Below, one piece after another: positions 56,840 to 64,000 of a stretch of DNA of 64,000 nt. This stretch comes from Lachnospiraceae bacterium. Its GTDB lineage: Bacteria; Bacillota; Clostridia; Lachnospirales; Lachnospiraceae. A program made the translations under genes and the position numbers. The stretch is taken from the NCBI GenBank assembly GCA_017518735.1, contig JAFWTY010000004.1, positions 1 to 64,000 of the forward strand, in the 5' to 3' direction. Within the stretch, counting starts at the first letter, position 1. The number at the start of each line of letters is the position of its first letter. The notes under the pieces were generated by a model. The model made no database searches, was not told the DNA's origin, and saw only the letters and a list, made by a program, of their open reading frames with translations.

Positions 56840-58578
56840 GCCGTCACCTCCCCGGGTTTATTTGATGCCTGGGATGCATAAATCTCCTGATATACATCAC
56901 AGGTTTGCAAAAGTTCCTCGTGTGTTCCAGTACCGGCAATCTTTCCGTCATCCAGAACAATGATGAAATCCGCATTCTGAATACTGGAAGTACGCTGAGA
57001 AACAATGAAGGTGGTTGTTTGTCCCTTCAATTCGGCAAGTGCCTTTCGAAGGCGGAAATCCGTTGCATAATCCAGTGCCGATGAAGAGTCATCGAGGATC
57101 AGAATATCCGGTTTCTTTACCAGTGCACGTGCAATGGTAAGACGCTGTCTCTGACCGCCGGAAAAGTTTCTGCCGCCCTGCTCCACAATCGCATCCAGTC
57201 CGCCTTCCTTGGAATCCACAACATCTTTTGCCTGTGCAATCTCCAAAGCCGAATACAGTTCTTCGTCTTTTGCCTCTTCATTGCCCCATTTCAAATTGTC
57301 ACGAATACTTCCCGCAAAAAGCACGGCCTTTTGCGGAACGATTCCGATATGAGAAATGAGTTCTCCCTTTTTATAGGACTTAACGTCTTTTCCGAATACT
57401 TCCACACTGCCCTTTGTCACATCGTAGAATCTGGGGATTAAATTCATCAGGGTGGATTTACCGCAGCCGGTACCGCCGATAACGCCGACGGTCTGTCCTT
57501 TTTGTACGCAAAAATCCATATCCGAAAGCGCATCTTCCGACGCATCCTGATAGGAAAACGAAACATTCTTAAACGCTACCGCACAGTCCGTGGCGGGTAT
57601 TTCTTCTTCCTCATCCGTTTCCGTATATTCGATTCCGTCATCCTCTTTTAAGACGGCGGAAACACGGTCCGCGCAGGCCAGTGCCTTGTTAATGGTAATA
57701 ATTAAGGATGCAAGTTTTACGAGCTCGACAATCATCTGAGCCATGTAGTTATATAAAGCAACTACATTACCCTTTCCCATCAGTCCCTCGTTCACGCCGT
57801 TTCCGGCAATCAGAAACATTGCGCAGGTTGCAATATTGATCAGAACATAGGTAGCCGGGTTCATAATTGCGCCGATGCGACCGGCAATTAAATTGAAACG
57901 AGTCAGGGCATCGCTTTTTGCATCAAATTCCTTCACTTCCTCGTCTTCTTTACAGAAGGCACGAATCACTCTGACACCGGTTAAGTTCTCTCTCGTGGTA
58001 AGCATAACGCCGTCCAGTTTTCCCTGGACTTTCTTATACAGAGGAATGGTAATTCCCATGATCAGGTAAATCACTCCGGTAAGCACGGGAATGGAAACCG
58101 CAAAAACAAAGGCCGCCTTCACATTGATCGTAAACGCCATAATCATGGAGCCGAAAACGATGAAGGGGCTGCGAAGAACCAGTCTTAATACCATGTTTAC
58201 GCCGGTCTGTACCTGCAAGACATCGGCGTTGATCCTGGTTACCAGTGTTTCGGTACCGATTTTATCCAGTTTTTCAAAGGAAAAGTTCTGAATCTTTGAG
58301 AATAGTTTTTCGCGAAGACTCGCGGCGAATCCGACGCTTGCCCTCGCCGAGAAAAACTGAGCCGTGATGGAAAATGCCAATCCCACCATGGCCAGTCCTA
58401 CCAGCAGAAAAAATCGAAGAATAATATAGTGTTTGTTTCCCGTGGCGATACCGCGATCGATGATATCAGCGATAACCAACGGCACAAACAAGTCGACAAG
58501 CGCCTCAATCAGTTTGAATGCAGGCGCTAAAATTGTCTCTTTCAAGTAAGGTTTTAAATACTTCAGCAAATGCTTCAT
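56836..58578 (-). CDS. ABC exporter half-transporter (first gene)
   Basis: The 580-residue protein has a six-helix membrane domain (about 15-300) and an ATPase domain with Walker A GGTGCGKST, signature FSGGQRQR and Walker B ILILDDSSSALD. Walker B has Asp at the place of the catalytic glutamate, and the switch reads SQRTSS rather than AHRLS. So this is the degenerate ATP-site partner, and the pair is a heterodimeric exporter with one good ATP site. It follows the EamA gene by 9 bp. Confidence 0.94.
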   Translation of the reverse strand: MKHLLKYLKPYLKETILAPAFKLIEALVDLFVPLVIADIIDRGIATGNKHYIILRFFLLVGLAMVGLAFSITAQFFSARASVGFAASLREKLFSKIQNFSFEKLDKIGTETLVTRINADVLQVQTGVNMVLRLVLRSPFIVFGSMIMAFTINVKAAFVFAVSIPVLTGVIYLIMGITIPLYKKVQGKLDGVMLTTRENLTGVRVIRAFCKEDEEVKEFDAKSDALTRFNLIAGRIGAIMNPATYVLINIATCAMFLIAGNGVNEGLMGKGNVVALYNYMAQMIVELVKLASLIITINKALACADRVSAVLKEDDGIEYTETDEEEEIPATDCAVAFKNVSFSYQDASEDALSDMDFCVQKGQTVGVIGGTGCGKSTLMNLIPRFYDVTKGSVEVFGKDVKSYKKGELISHIGIVPQKAVLFAGSIRDNLKWGNEEAKDEELYSALEIAQAKDVVDSKEGGLDAIVEQGGRNFSGGQRQRLTIARALVKKPDILILDDSSSALDYATDFRLRKALAELKGQTTTFIVSQRTSSIQNADFIIVLDDGKIAGTGTHEELLQTCDVYQEIYASQASNKPGEVTA

Positions 58579-58587
58579 GCGAAATCC

Positions 58588-59577
58588 TTACGCTTCTCCA
58601 AGTCCCTCGGAAATACCGAGAATCACAATTCCCACGATAACCGCAATTACGCAGGCATACTGGGATGCTTTCAATTTCTCCTTTAAGAAAACATGAGAAA
58701 GAATCACGGATATGATGCTATATGAGGCAACCATCGGTGCGGCAAGCATCGGTTTCCTTGCCATGGCAAATACATAGAAAACCTGTCCGAACTCCTCAAA
58801 ACAGCCGGCAACACCTTTGTTTAAAATCTCTTTTTTCGCAAAAGGATTGTAAGCCTTCTTCGTCCGGATCAGCATGAAGATCCAAGCAACGATTCCGGCA
58901 AACAAAAAGGTCAAGCCGTAAAGAACCAATACATCGATCTCACCGAGTCCTAAACCGACTTCATCGTCCAGGATAATTCCGTCCGCTGCTGTTCCGATGG
59001 TATCAAAAATGCAGTACAGAATCGGGAACAATAAAGCGAGCGCTCCGAACTGGTATTTCCGGTTCTTCTTTTTCTCCTCTTCCGACTTGGCAAGTTCGTC
59101 TGCCTCTTTTCTGGCAAGAGAGTTTTCCACAATGGCAAGTGCCACCATTCCGATCACAATAAATACGGTGCCAATGATATTTAAGGGAGAAAAATCTCCG
59201 AGATCTTCATTGACTTCCTTGGTCACAACAAAGAAGATCATCATCGCAATCATAGAAAAAGCACCGGATGCATTCTGTACGGGTGAAACGATGGAGACTT
59301 CCAGATAACGAAGGCCTGCATATCCGATTACCATGGAAATGATATAGGCCAGGGATGCAGGAAAATATTTGACTGCGTTGATAAAAAGACCAGAAATATT
59401 GAAACCGGACTCTGCAAAAGGTAAAAGTGCAAATGACACAATTCCCATGATCAATCCGACCCAGACTGCAATCTTTAAGTGGGAATAACGGTCATTCGGA
59501 TCGGAACTCTTCTTGTAGAAAAGATCCGCACCACCCCATCCCAGCATACAGATCAGGGAAAAAAGAAACCAAGACAT
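58588..59577 (-). CDS. EamA/DMT-superfamily membrane transporter
   Basis: The 329-residue protein has about ten transmembrane helices in two halves, with a charged cytoplasmic loop in the middle (about 153-172: EEEKKKNRK). The layout fits the EamA drug/metabolite transporter family, and the C-terminal half ends SVILSHVFLKEKL. Substrate unknown. The start ATG is preceded by a copy of the TTATGTTAAC motif placed between the ribosome binding site (GAGG) and the start. It leads into the ABC exporter genes. Confidence 0.85.
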   Translation of the reverse strand: MSWFLFSLICMLGWGGADLFYKKSSDPNDRYSHLKIAVWVGLIMGIVSFALLPFAESGFNISGLFINAVKYFPASLAYIISMVIGYAGLRYLEVSIVSPVQNASGAFSMIAMMIFFVVTKEVNEDLGDFSPLNIIGTVFIVIGMVALAIVENSLARKEADELAKSEEEKKKNRKYQFGALALLFPILYCIFDTIGTAADGIILDDEVGLGLGEIDVLVLYGLTFLFAGIVAWIFMLIRTKKAYNPFAKKEILNKGVAGCFEEFGQVFYVFAMARKPMLAAPMVASYSIISVILSHVFLKEKLKASQYACVIAVIVGIVILGISEGLGEA

Positions 59578-59578
59578 A

Positions 59579-59778
59579 TTATGTTAACCTCATTTCATAT
59601 ATTTTAATTGGTTGACATAACAAAATTTACGTCAACCACATTGCTCCGATTGATTAGTTAACATAACGCTATTTATGTCAACCTTTAATCTATATTCTTG
59701 TTGTTGACATAATATTATCATTATGTTAACCTCTATTTGCGTCTGGAATTTAGTTAACATAATAATGTTTATGTCGAC
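59579..59778. repeat. Four tandem palindromes built from the TTATGTTAAC motif
   Basis: Nine ten-base units occupy the 206-bp gap between pyk and the EamA gene. One lies alone at 59579-59588. The other eight form four inverted pairs with spacers of 6-8 bases: 59611-59636, 59657-59682, 59703-59730 and 59753-59778. Each pair has the form GTTRACATAA, spacer, TTATGTYAAC. Pair centres are 46, 47 and 49 bp apart. The variable base is the R/Y inside GTTRAC. The regularity rules out chance. Confidence 0.92.
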
Positions 59779-59783
59779 CGCTC

Positions 59784-61202
59784 TTATTTCCTGACCGTCT
59801 CCACTTTGATGGTGTTCGTGTTTCCGCTACCGCCGTTAATCTGTCCGCCGGTAAGCACCACATTGTCTCCTGCTTCCAGATTCAGAATCTCTTTTGCCTG
59901 ATTCAGATTCTGGTAGAACATAACGTCCAGTGAATTATACTCTTCACAGAGGCAGGGTACGATTCCCCAGCTCAAATTAAGCTGTCTCCAGACCTTCTTA
60001 TTCGTTGTGGTTCCCAGAATATCACAGGGACATCTGAAACGACTCACCATACGTGCGGTCTTTCCGGACACGGAGTTTACGACAATACATTTTGCTTCCA
60101 CGTCAATCGCCATCGCACAGGTCGCATGGGAAATGGAATCCAGTGTACTGTTAATCTTGAAGTCCGAATTTAAAAATCTCTTTTTATAATCAATATGTTT
60201 TTCCGTATATTCGGCAATTTCCGCCATGTTGCGTACCGCATCCACGGGATGCTTTCCTGCTGCCGTCTCACCGGAAAGCATGATTGCACTTGATCCGTCA
60301 TAGACCGCGTTCGCAACGTCCGAAATCTCCGCTCTGGTCGGTCTTGGATTCGTAATCATGGATTCCAGCATTTCGGTTGCCGTAATAACACGTTTTCCGA
60401 GCATTCTGCATTTTTGGATCAAAAACTTCTGAATGGCAGGTACTTCCACAAAAGGAATCTCTACACCAAGGTCTCCTCTTGCTACCATGATACCGTCCGC
60501 TATTTCACAGATTTCATCGATATTGTCAACACCCGCGCGGTTTTCTATTTTTGCGATCAGATTAATCTGCTCTCCGCCGTTCTCATCTAAGAGTTTACGA
60601 AGGTCTTCCACATCCTGTTTGGTGGATACGAAGGAAGCAGCCACAAAATCCACATCATTCTCGATTCCGAATAAGATATCGGATCTGTCCTGCTCGGAAA
60701 TATAGGCTCCCTTCATCACTTTATTCGGGAAATTCATGCTCTTTCTGTCGGATAAAACTCCTCCGGAGAGAACCGTACAGATTGCATTCTTTCCATCAAT
60801 TCTTTTTACTTCACAGATTACGAGTCCGTTGTTTACAAGGATTTTGTCTCCGATACCGAGTTCCTCGCAAAGATGCTCATAGTTTACGGAAACTCTGGTT
60901 TCATCTCCCTCTACGTCCTCGGTGGTAAAGGTAAACTCCGCGCCTTCCTCCAAAAACACCTTATGGTCCTTGAACGTACGGATTCGGTATTCGGGGCCCT
61001 TGGTATCAAGCATAATCGCAATCGGAAGGTTGAGCTCCTCTCTCACCTTCTTTACCAGGGCTATTTTGGCCAGATGCTCCTCATGTGTACCATGTGAAAA
61101 ATTCAGTCTGGCAACATTCATGCCGGCTTCGCACATTTTCTTTAATGTTTCTTCGTTTTCACATGCAGGTCCGATGGTACAAATAATTTTTGTTTTTCTC
61201 AT
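59784..61202 (-). CDS. pyk: Pyruvate kinase
   Basis: The 472-residue protein has the pyruvate kinase signatures: KIICTIGPA at the N-terminus, MNVARLNFSHG, the active-site lysine region LIAKIENRAGVDNIDEI, MVARGDLGVEIP and TATEMLESM. It lacks the extra C-terminal phosphohistidine domain found in some Firmicutes. The start is the ATG at 61202, with GGGAGAAAG upstream. Its promoter abuts that of the divergent AraC gene. Confidence 0.96.
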   Translation of the reverse strand: MRKTKIICTIGPACENEETLKKMCEAGMNVARLNFSHGTHEEHLAKIALVKKVREELNLPIAIMLDTKGPEYRIRTFKDHKVFLEEGAEFTFTTEDVEGDETRVSVNYEHLCEELGIGDKILVNNGLVICEVKRIDGKNAICTVLSGGVLSDRKSMNFPNKVMKGAYISEQDRSDILFGIENDVDFVAASFVSTKQDVEDLRKLLDENGGEQINLIAKIENRAGVDNIDEICEIADGIMVARGDLGVEIPFVEVPAIQKFLIQKCRMLGKRVITATEMLESMITNPRPTRAEISDVANAVYDGSSAIMLSGETAAGKHPVDAVRNMAEIAEYTEKHIDYKKRFLNSDFKINSTLDSISHATCAMAIDVEAKCIVVNSVSGKTARMVSRFRCPCDILGTTTNKKVWRQLNLSWGIVPCLCEEYNSLDVMFYQNLNQAKEILNLEAGDNVVLTGGQINGGSGNTNTIKVETVRK

Positions 61203-61217
61203 TCTCTTTCTCCCTGA

Positions 61218-61264
61218 GTGTATAGCATACACCACCATTATACATATTTTTCCCTCTTTCGCAA
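61218..61264 (-). promoter_or_regulatory. pyk promoter with palindrome at the start site
   Basis: On the minus strand, TTGCGA (61259-61264), a 16-base spacer and TATAAT (61237-61242) form a promoter. A short palindrome, GTGTATAGCATACAC (61218-61232), sits at the expected start of transcription. The -35 box abuts that of the araC promoter. Confidence 0.7.
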
Positions 61265-61293
61265 TTGTGAAACCTTTCAAATCTTGCTATAAT
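61265..61293 (+). promoter_or_regulatory. AraC-family gene promoter
   Basis: TTGTGA (61265-61270), a 17-base spacer and TATAAT (61288-61293) form a plus-strand promoter. It is directly back to back with the pyk promoter. The short leader ends in AGAAGGGG before the ATG at 61336. Confidence 0.75.
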
Positions 61294-61335
61294 AAAGGTG
61301 ATTTAAGTGGTTATTTTGTCGAGAAGGGGATTAAA

Positions 61336-62304
61336 ATGCCGAACGATTCTTACGAATCTCTCCAGGAAATCGTAGAACATGAAAACAGCGACTATCCGGT
61401 CGGTGTTTACTACGTGGAACCCACGGAAATGTTCATGGAACATGTTCGTTTCCACTGGCATACGGAGATCGAAATCGATCTGATCAAGGAAGGAAGCGCG
61501 GAATACAGATTCGGCGAGCAATCCTTTGTGCTTCATGAAGGACAGGCCATCTATATCAACGGCAACGTTGCACATTCCATTTCCGCGGTTGATGACTCTC
61601 CCTGCGTCATCATGTCCTTGATTTTTTCTCCTTCCTTCTTATTCCCCAGAACAAATTCGAATGTGGCCAACACCTATTTAAGACCGATCTCGGAAGATAC
61701 CTCTTTTAAATTCAGGATTTTCAGCAATAAAGACCGCATGGACAAGGCCATCATTTCATACGTCGAAGACATTCTGTATACGAATCTTTCCAAGGAATTC
61801 GGCTACGAATTAAAAACCCAGAGCCTTCTTTGCCAGCTCTGGTTGTTACTGTTGTCCGACCGTGTTTCGCCGGCAGGTCGTCCCCTTCCGGAAAAAGAAA
61901 ACACCGGCAGTTCCATGACTGCCGATGAAACCCGTATCAAGGATGCCATTCTGTTCATTGAACAACAGTATGCGGAGCAGATTACGCTTGCGGATATTGC
62001 GGATTCCATTCACGTAAGTAAAAGCGAATGCTGCCGCTGCTTTAACCGTGCCGTCAATATGACGCCTTTTGAATACTTAATGCACTACCGTATCTTAAAG
62101 GCGGCCGATATGATTCAGAAAAACATCAAAGATCCGATTCCCGTTTCGGAACTTGCCGCCAATGTGGGATTTAACAACGCAAGTTATTTCAACAAGCGTT
62201 TCCGGGAATACTTCGGCTGTACGCCGACCCAGTACCGGAAAATGGCAAAAACCGATCACCGCGACAAACTCGGCACCTTCGGTTTGTCCCTGTCACATAT
62301 ATAA
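61336..62304 (+). CDS. AraC-family transcriptional regulator with cupin sensor
   Basis: The 322-residue protein has an N-terminal cupin-type sensor (about 20-120: FHWHTEIEIDLIKEG, LHEGQAIYINGNVAH) and a C-terminal double helix-turn-helix (about 215-310). The latter includes ITLADIADSIHVSKSECCRCFN and VGFNNASYFNKRFREYFGCTPTQYRK. The start is the ATG at 61336, with AGAAGGGG upstream. A longer frame reading back through the pyk gene is not credible. It is divergent from pyk and may regulate it, itself or a distant sugar operon. Confidence 0.94.
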   Translation: MPNDSYESLQEIVEHENSDYPVGVYYVEPTEMFMEHVRFHWHTEIEIDLIKEGSAEYRFGEQSFVLHEGQAIYINGNVAHSISAVDDSPCVIMSLIFSPSFLFPRTNSNVANTYLRPISEDTSFKFRIFSNKDRMDKAIISYVEDILYTNLSKEFGYELKTQSLLCQLWLLLLSDRVSPAGRPLPEKENTGSSMTADETRIKDAILFIEQQYAEQITLADIADSIHVSKSECCRCFNRAVNMTPFEYLMHYRILKAADMIQKNIKDPIPVSELAANVGFNNASYFNKRFREYFGCTPTQYRKMAKTDHRDKLGTFGLSLSHI

Positions 62305-62310
62305 AAACAA

Positions 62311-62338
62311 CCCGGTACGTTTGTACCGGGCTTTTTTC
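62311..62338. terminator. Bidirectional terminator between the AraC gene and prfA
   Basis: A perfect 8-bp stem (CCCGGTAC with GTACCGGG, loop of 4) has CTTTTTTCTT on the plus side and TTGTTTTTAT on the minus side. It ends both convergent transcripts. Confidence 0.92.
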
Positions 62339-63418
62339 TTAATAACCGCTTTCGTTCATCTTTGCAAGTTTTGCGGCCTGGTCGGCAGCGATGCAGGCAT
62401 CGATGATCTCCTGTATGTCTCCGTTCATGATCTTATCCAGTTTATAAAGCGTAAGACCGATTCTATGGTCCGTTACTCTTCCCTGAGGGAAGTTGTAGGT
62501 TCGGATCTTTTCGCTTCGATCGCCTGTTCCGACCTGGGAACGACGAAGCTCCGCTTCCGCATCATGCTTCTTCTGCTGCTCCAGATCATAGAGTTTTGCA
62601 CGAAGCAGGGCAAATGCCTTGGCTTTATTCTGAATCTGCGATTTTTCCGTCTGGGAATAGATTACGATTCCGGTGGGAATATGCGTTAAACGTACCGCAG
62701 AGTCCGTCGTATTGACACACTGGCCGCCGCAGCCCGAAGCACGCATAACGTCGATTCTGATATCATTATCGTCAATGACAACATCGACTTCTTCCGCTTC
62801 CGGCATAACCGCAACGGAAGCTGTGGAAGTATGGATTCTTCCGCCGGATTCAGTCTCCGGAACACGCTGTACACGATGAACACCGCTTTCATATTTCATG
62901 ACGGAATATGCACCCTGTCCGGTCAGCATGAATTCCACTTCCTTCATACCGCCGATACCGGTTTCATCCGCGTTAATGGTTTCAATCTTCCAGTTTCTGC
63001 TCTCCGCAAAATGGACATACATACGATAGAGTTCCGCTGCAAAAAGCGCTGCTTCGTCACCGCCTGCGCCGGCGCGGATTTCCACGATAACGTTTTTGTC
63101 ATCGTTCGGGTCCTTCGGAAGAAGCAGAATCTTCAGCTGCTGTTCCAGACTCTCCACGCGTTTCTTCGCATCGGAAAGCTCTTCTTTCAGCATTTCCCTC
63201 ATCTCTTCATCGGACTCGCCATCCAGCATGGAAAGGCTGTCCTCTATGTCCTGTTTTGCCTTTTTGTATGCGGTATATGCTTCCACAATCGGAGCCAGGT
63301 CACTCTGCTCCTTCATCAGTTTGCGAAAACGATTCTGATCGTCCGTAACTCCGGGCGACTGTAATTCATTCATGACATCTTCGTAACGGTTTAATAAATC
63401 CTCTAATTTATCGAACAT
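62339..63418 (-). CDS. prfA: Peptide chain release factor 1
   Basis: The 359-residue protein is a standard RF1. It has an N-terminal helical domain (about 1-105), the decoding domain with [14 protein letters not shown], and the catalytic GGQ in [16 protein letters not shown]. It releases proteins at UAA and UAG. The residue after GGQ is Cys, where His is usual (GGQHVN). This is a minor oddity unlikely to stop activity. The gene follows prmC, the enzyme that methylates the GGQ glutamine, by 54 bp. Confidence 0.97.
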   Translation of the reverse strand: MFDKLEDLLNRYEDVMNELQSPGVTDDQNRFRKLMKEQSDLAPIVEAYTAYKKAKQDIEDSLSMLDGESDEEMREMLKEELSDAKKRVESLEQQLKILLLPKDPNDDKNVIVEIRAGAGGDEAALFAAELYRMYVHFAESRNWKIETINADETGIGGMKEVEFMLTGQGAYSVMKYESGVHRVQRVPETESGGRIHTSTASVAVMPEAEEVDVVIDDNDIRIDVMRASGCGGQCVNTTDSAVRLTHIPTGIVIYSQTEKSQIQNKAKAFALLRAKLYDLEQQKKHDAEAELRRSQVGTGDRSEKIRTYNFPQGRVTDHRIGLTLYKLDKIMNGDIQEIIDACIAADQAAKLAKMNESGY

Positions 63419-63472
63419 CTTTCTATCCTCTTTCGGTTAACTCTCCTGTGAACGGTTCCATATCTCAAACCG

Positions 63473-64000
63473 CTAATAAAAATGTGCCTCAACGACTCTG
63501 TCCAGTCCGGCAAGATCACGTATCACTTTCACGTTTTTGTATCCTTCTTCTTCAAAAAGCGCCGGTACGGACTCTCCCTGGTCAAACCCGATTTCCACAA
63601 AAACCACGGCACCGCGCTTTAAGTATTTTTTTGCTTCTTTTACGATCAACCGGTAAAACGTAAGACCGTCTTCTCCACCGTCCAGTGCCGCCATAGGCTC
63701 AAATGTCCGCACTTCCGGCTCAAGCGTATCGATTACCTTACTCGGAATATAAGGTGGATTGGAAACGATGATATCATATGTTCCGTCCACCTTTTCAAAC
63801 AGATCCGAAACTTTAAAATCCGCTTGGATTCCGAGGGCTTCGGCATTTTTTTCGGCAAGTTTTACCGCATGCCCGTTGATATCGACTCCCACACCTTTGC
63901 AGTCGTTGGAATAGTGAAGCAACGAAAGCAGGATGCAACCGGTGCCGCAGCATACATCCAGAATCTCCATTCCGTCGTGAAGATTTTTCATCACTTCTTC
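63473..64000 (-). CDS. prmC: Release factor glutamine methyltransferase (C-terminal part, runs off the window)
   Basis: The visible 175 codons cover the methyltransferase core. They show the SAM-binding motif ILDVCCGTGCILLSLL, VGVDINGHAV, and the NPPY catalytic motif in IIVSNPPYIPSKV, followed by the EPMAALDGGEDG segment. PrmC methylates the glutamine of GGQ in release factors. The N-terminal helical domain (about 100 residues) lies beyond the right edge. The pairing with prfA is the common arrangement. Confidence 0.95.
   Translation of the reverse strand, partial: EEVMKNLHDGMEILDVCCGTGCILLSLLHYSNDCKGVGVDINGHAVKLAEKNAEALGIQADFKVSDLFEKVDGTYDIIVSNPPYIPSKVIDTLEPEVRTFEPMAALDGGEDGLTFYRLIVKEAKKYLKRGAVVFVEIGFDQGESVPALFEEEGYKNVKVIRDLAGLDRVVEAHFY

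Noticed and set aside
59579-59778. Possible CRISPR array
   Set aside because: The repeated unit is a ten-base half-site in alternating orientation with internal variation, the intervals do not look like spacers, and no cas genes are present.
59579-59778. Overlapping promoters built from the TTGACA-like part of the motif
   Set aside because: Units contain TTRACA, but no TATAAT-like box occurs at 16-18 bases from them in either direction with any regularity.
60922-61335. Upstream extension of the AraC-family frame to 460 codons
   Set aside because: The extra 138 codons run antisense through pyk and its promoter. A good ribosome binding site and promoter support the ATG at 61336.
62339-63418. 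Defective release factor because Cys follows GGQ
   Set aside because: The GGQ itself and all other family segments are intact. The residue after GGQ is not catalytic, so this is noted only as a variation.

Overview
The window looks like a chromosomal segment of an anaerobic, low-to-mid GC Firmicute, most likely a gut or rumen Lachnospiraceae (class Clostridia). The reasons are the gene content (an oxygen-sensitive class III ribonucleotide reductase, YtrA-type GntR next to clpC, CIRCE-controlled Hsp20, a trigger-factor-like lipoprotein, and the 'CTEPKTC' cysteine motif common in gut Firmicutes) and the Gram-positive style of ribosome binding sites and promoters. Apart from one NYN-domain gene and one AraC regulator, all genes lie on the minus strand. 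No phage, plasmid, transposase or CRISPR system was seen.

Layout, left to right. 0-12 kb: the start of a probable radical-SAM-type protein, an NYN/OST-HTH protein, a hybrid histidine kinase, a YbaK deacylase, a membrane TPR/WG-repeat protein, a Gfo/Idh/MocA oxidoreductase, a TIR-membrane-propeller protein and a membrane SpoIIE-type phosphatase. 11.8-20.2 kb: tRNA-Trp, a 1120-residue sensor/EAL/beta-helix fusion, radA, a small conserved protein, and a gntR-clpC pair behind a palindromic operator-promoter. 20.3-25.3 kb: an SH3 membrane protein and the purE-purM-purN-purD run. 25.4-29.1 kb: M29 aminopeptidase, a small membrane protein, pyrE and an M50-like protease. 29.2-37.6 kb: a fatty-acid or polyene type operon (flavodoxin-like protein, acyltransferase, ACP, double ketosynthase, fabG, fabZ, a 36-residue ORF, fabD, fused accDA). 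37.7-39.6 kb: a cobalamin riboswitch driving a DUF4430 lipoprotein, an ECF S component and a TetR regulator. 39.6-48.4 kb: a large zinc-ribbon membrane protein, pyrF, nrdD with NrdR boxes, and two lipoproteins. 48.5-54.3 kb: azlCD, a split purH (formyltransferase plus PurO-type cyclohydrolase), a phosphoesterase and an NSS transporter. 54.4-64 kb: hsp20, a two-gene ABC exporter, an EamA transporter, pyk, an AraC regulator, prfA and prmC.

Purine synthesis is covered by purEMND plus the split purH pair, and pyrimidine synthesis by pyrE and pyrF. The lipid operon has condensation, ketoreduction, dehydration, malonyl transfer and carboxyltransferase functions, but no enoyl reductase, FabH, biotin carboxylase or biotin carrier. 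With an inactive second ketosynthase half, it resembles a KS/chain-length-factor system.

The least explained feature is a ten-base motif, GTTRACATAA or its complement TTATGTYAAC. It occurs in three intergenic clusters, upstream of accDA, azlC and the EamA gene. The EamA cluster is four tandem palindromes at 46-49 bp spacing.
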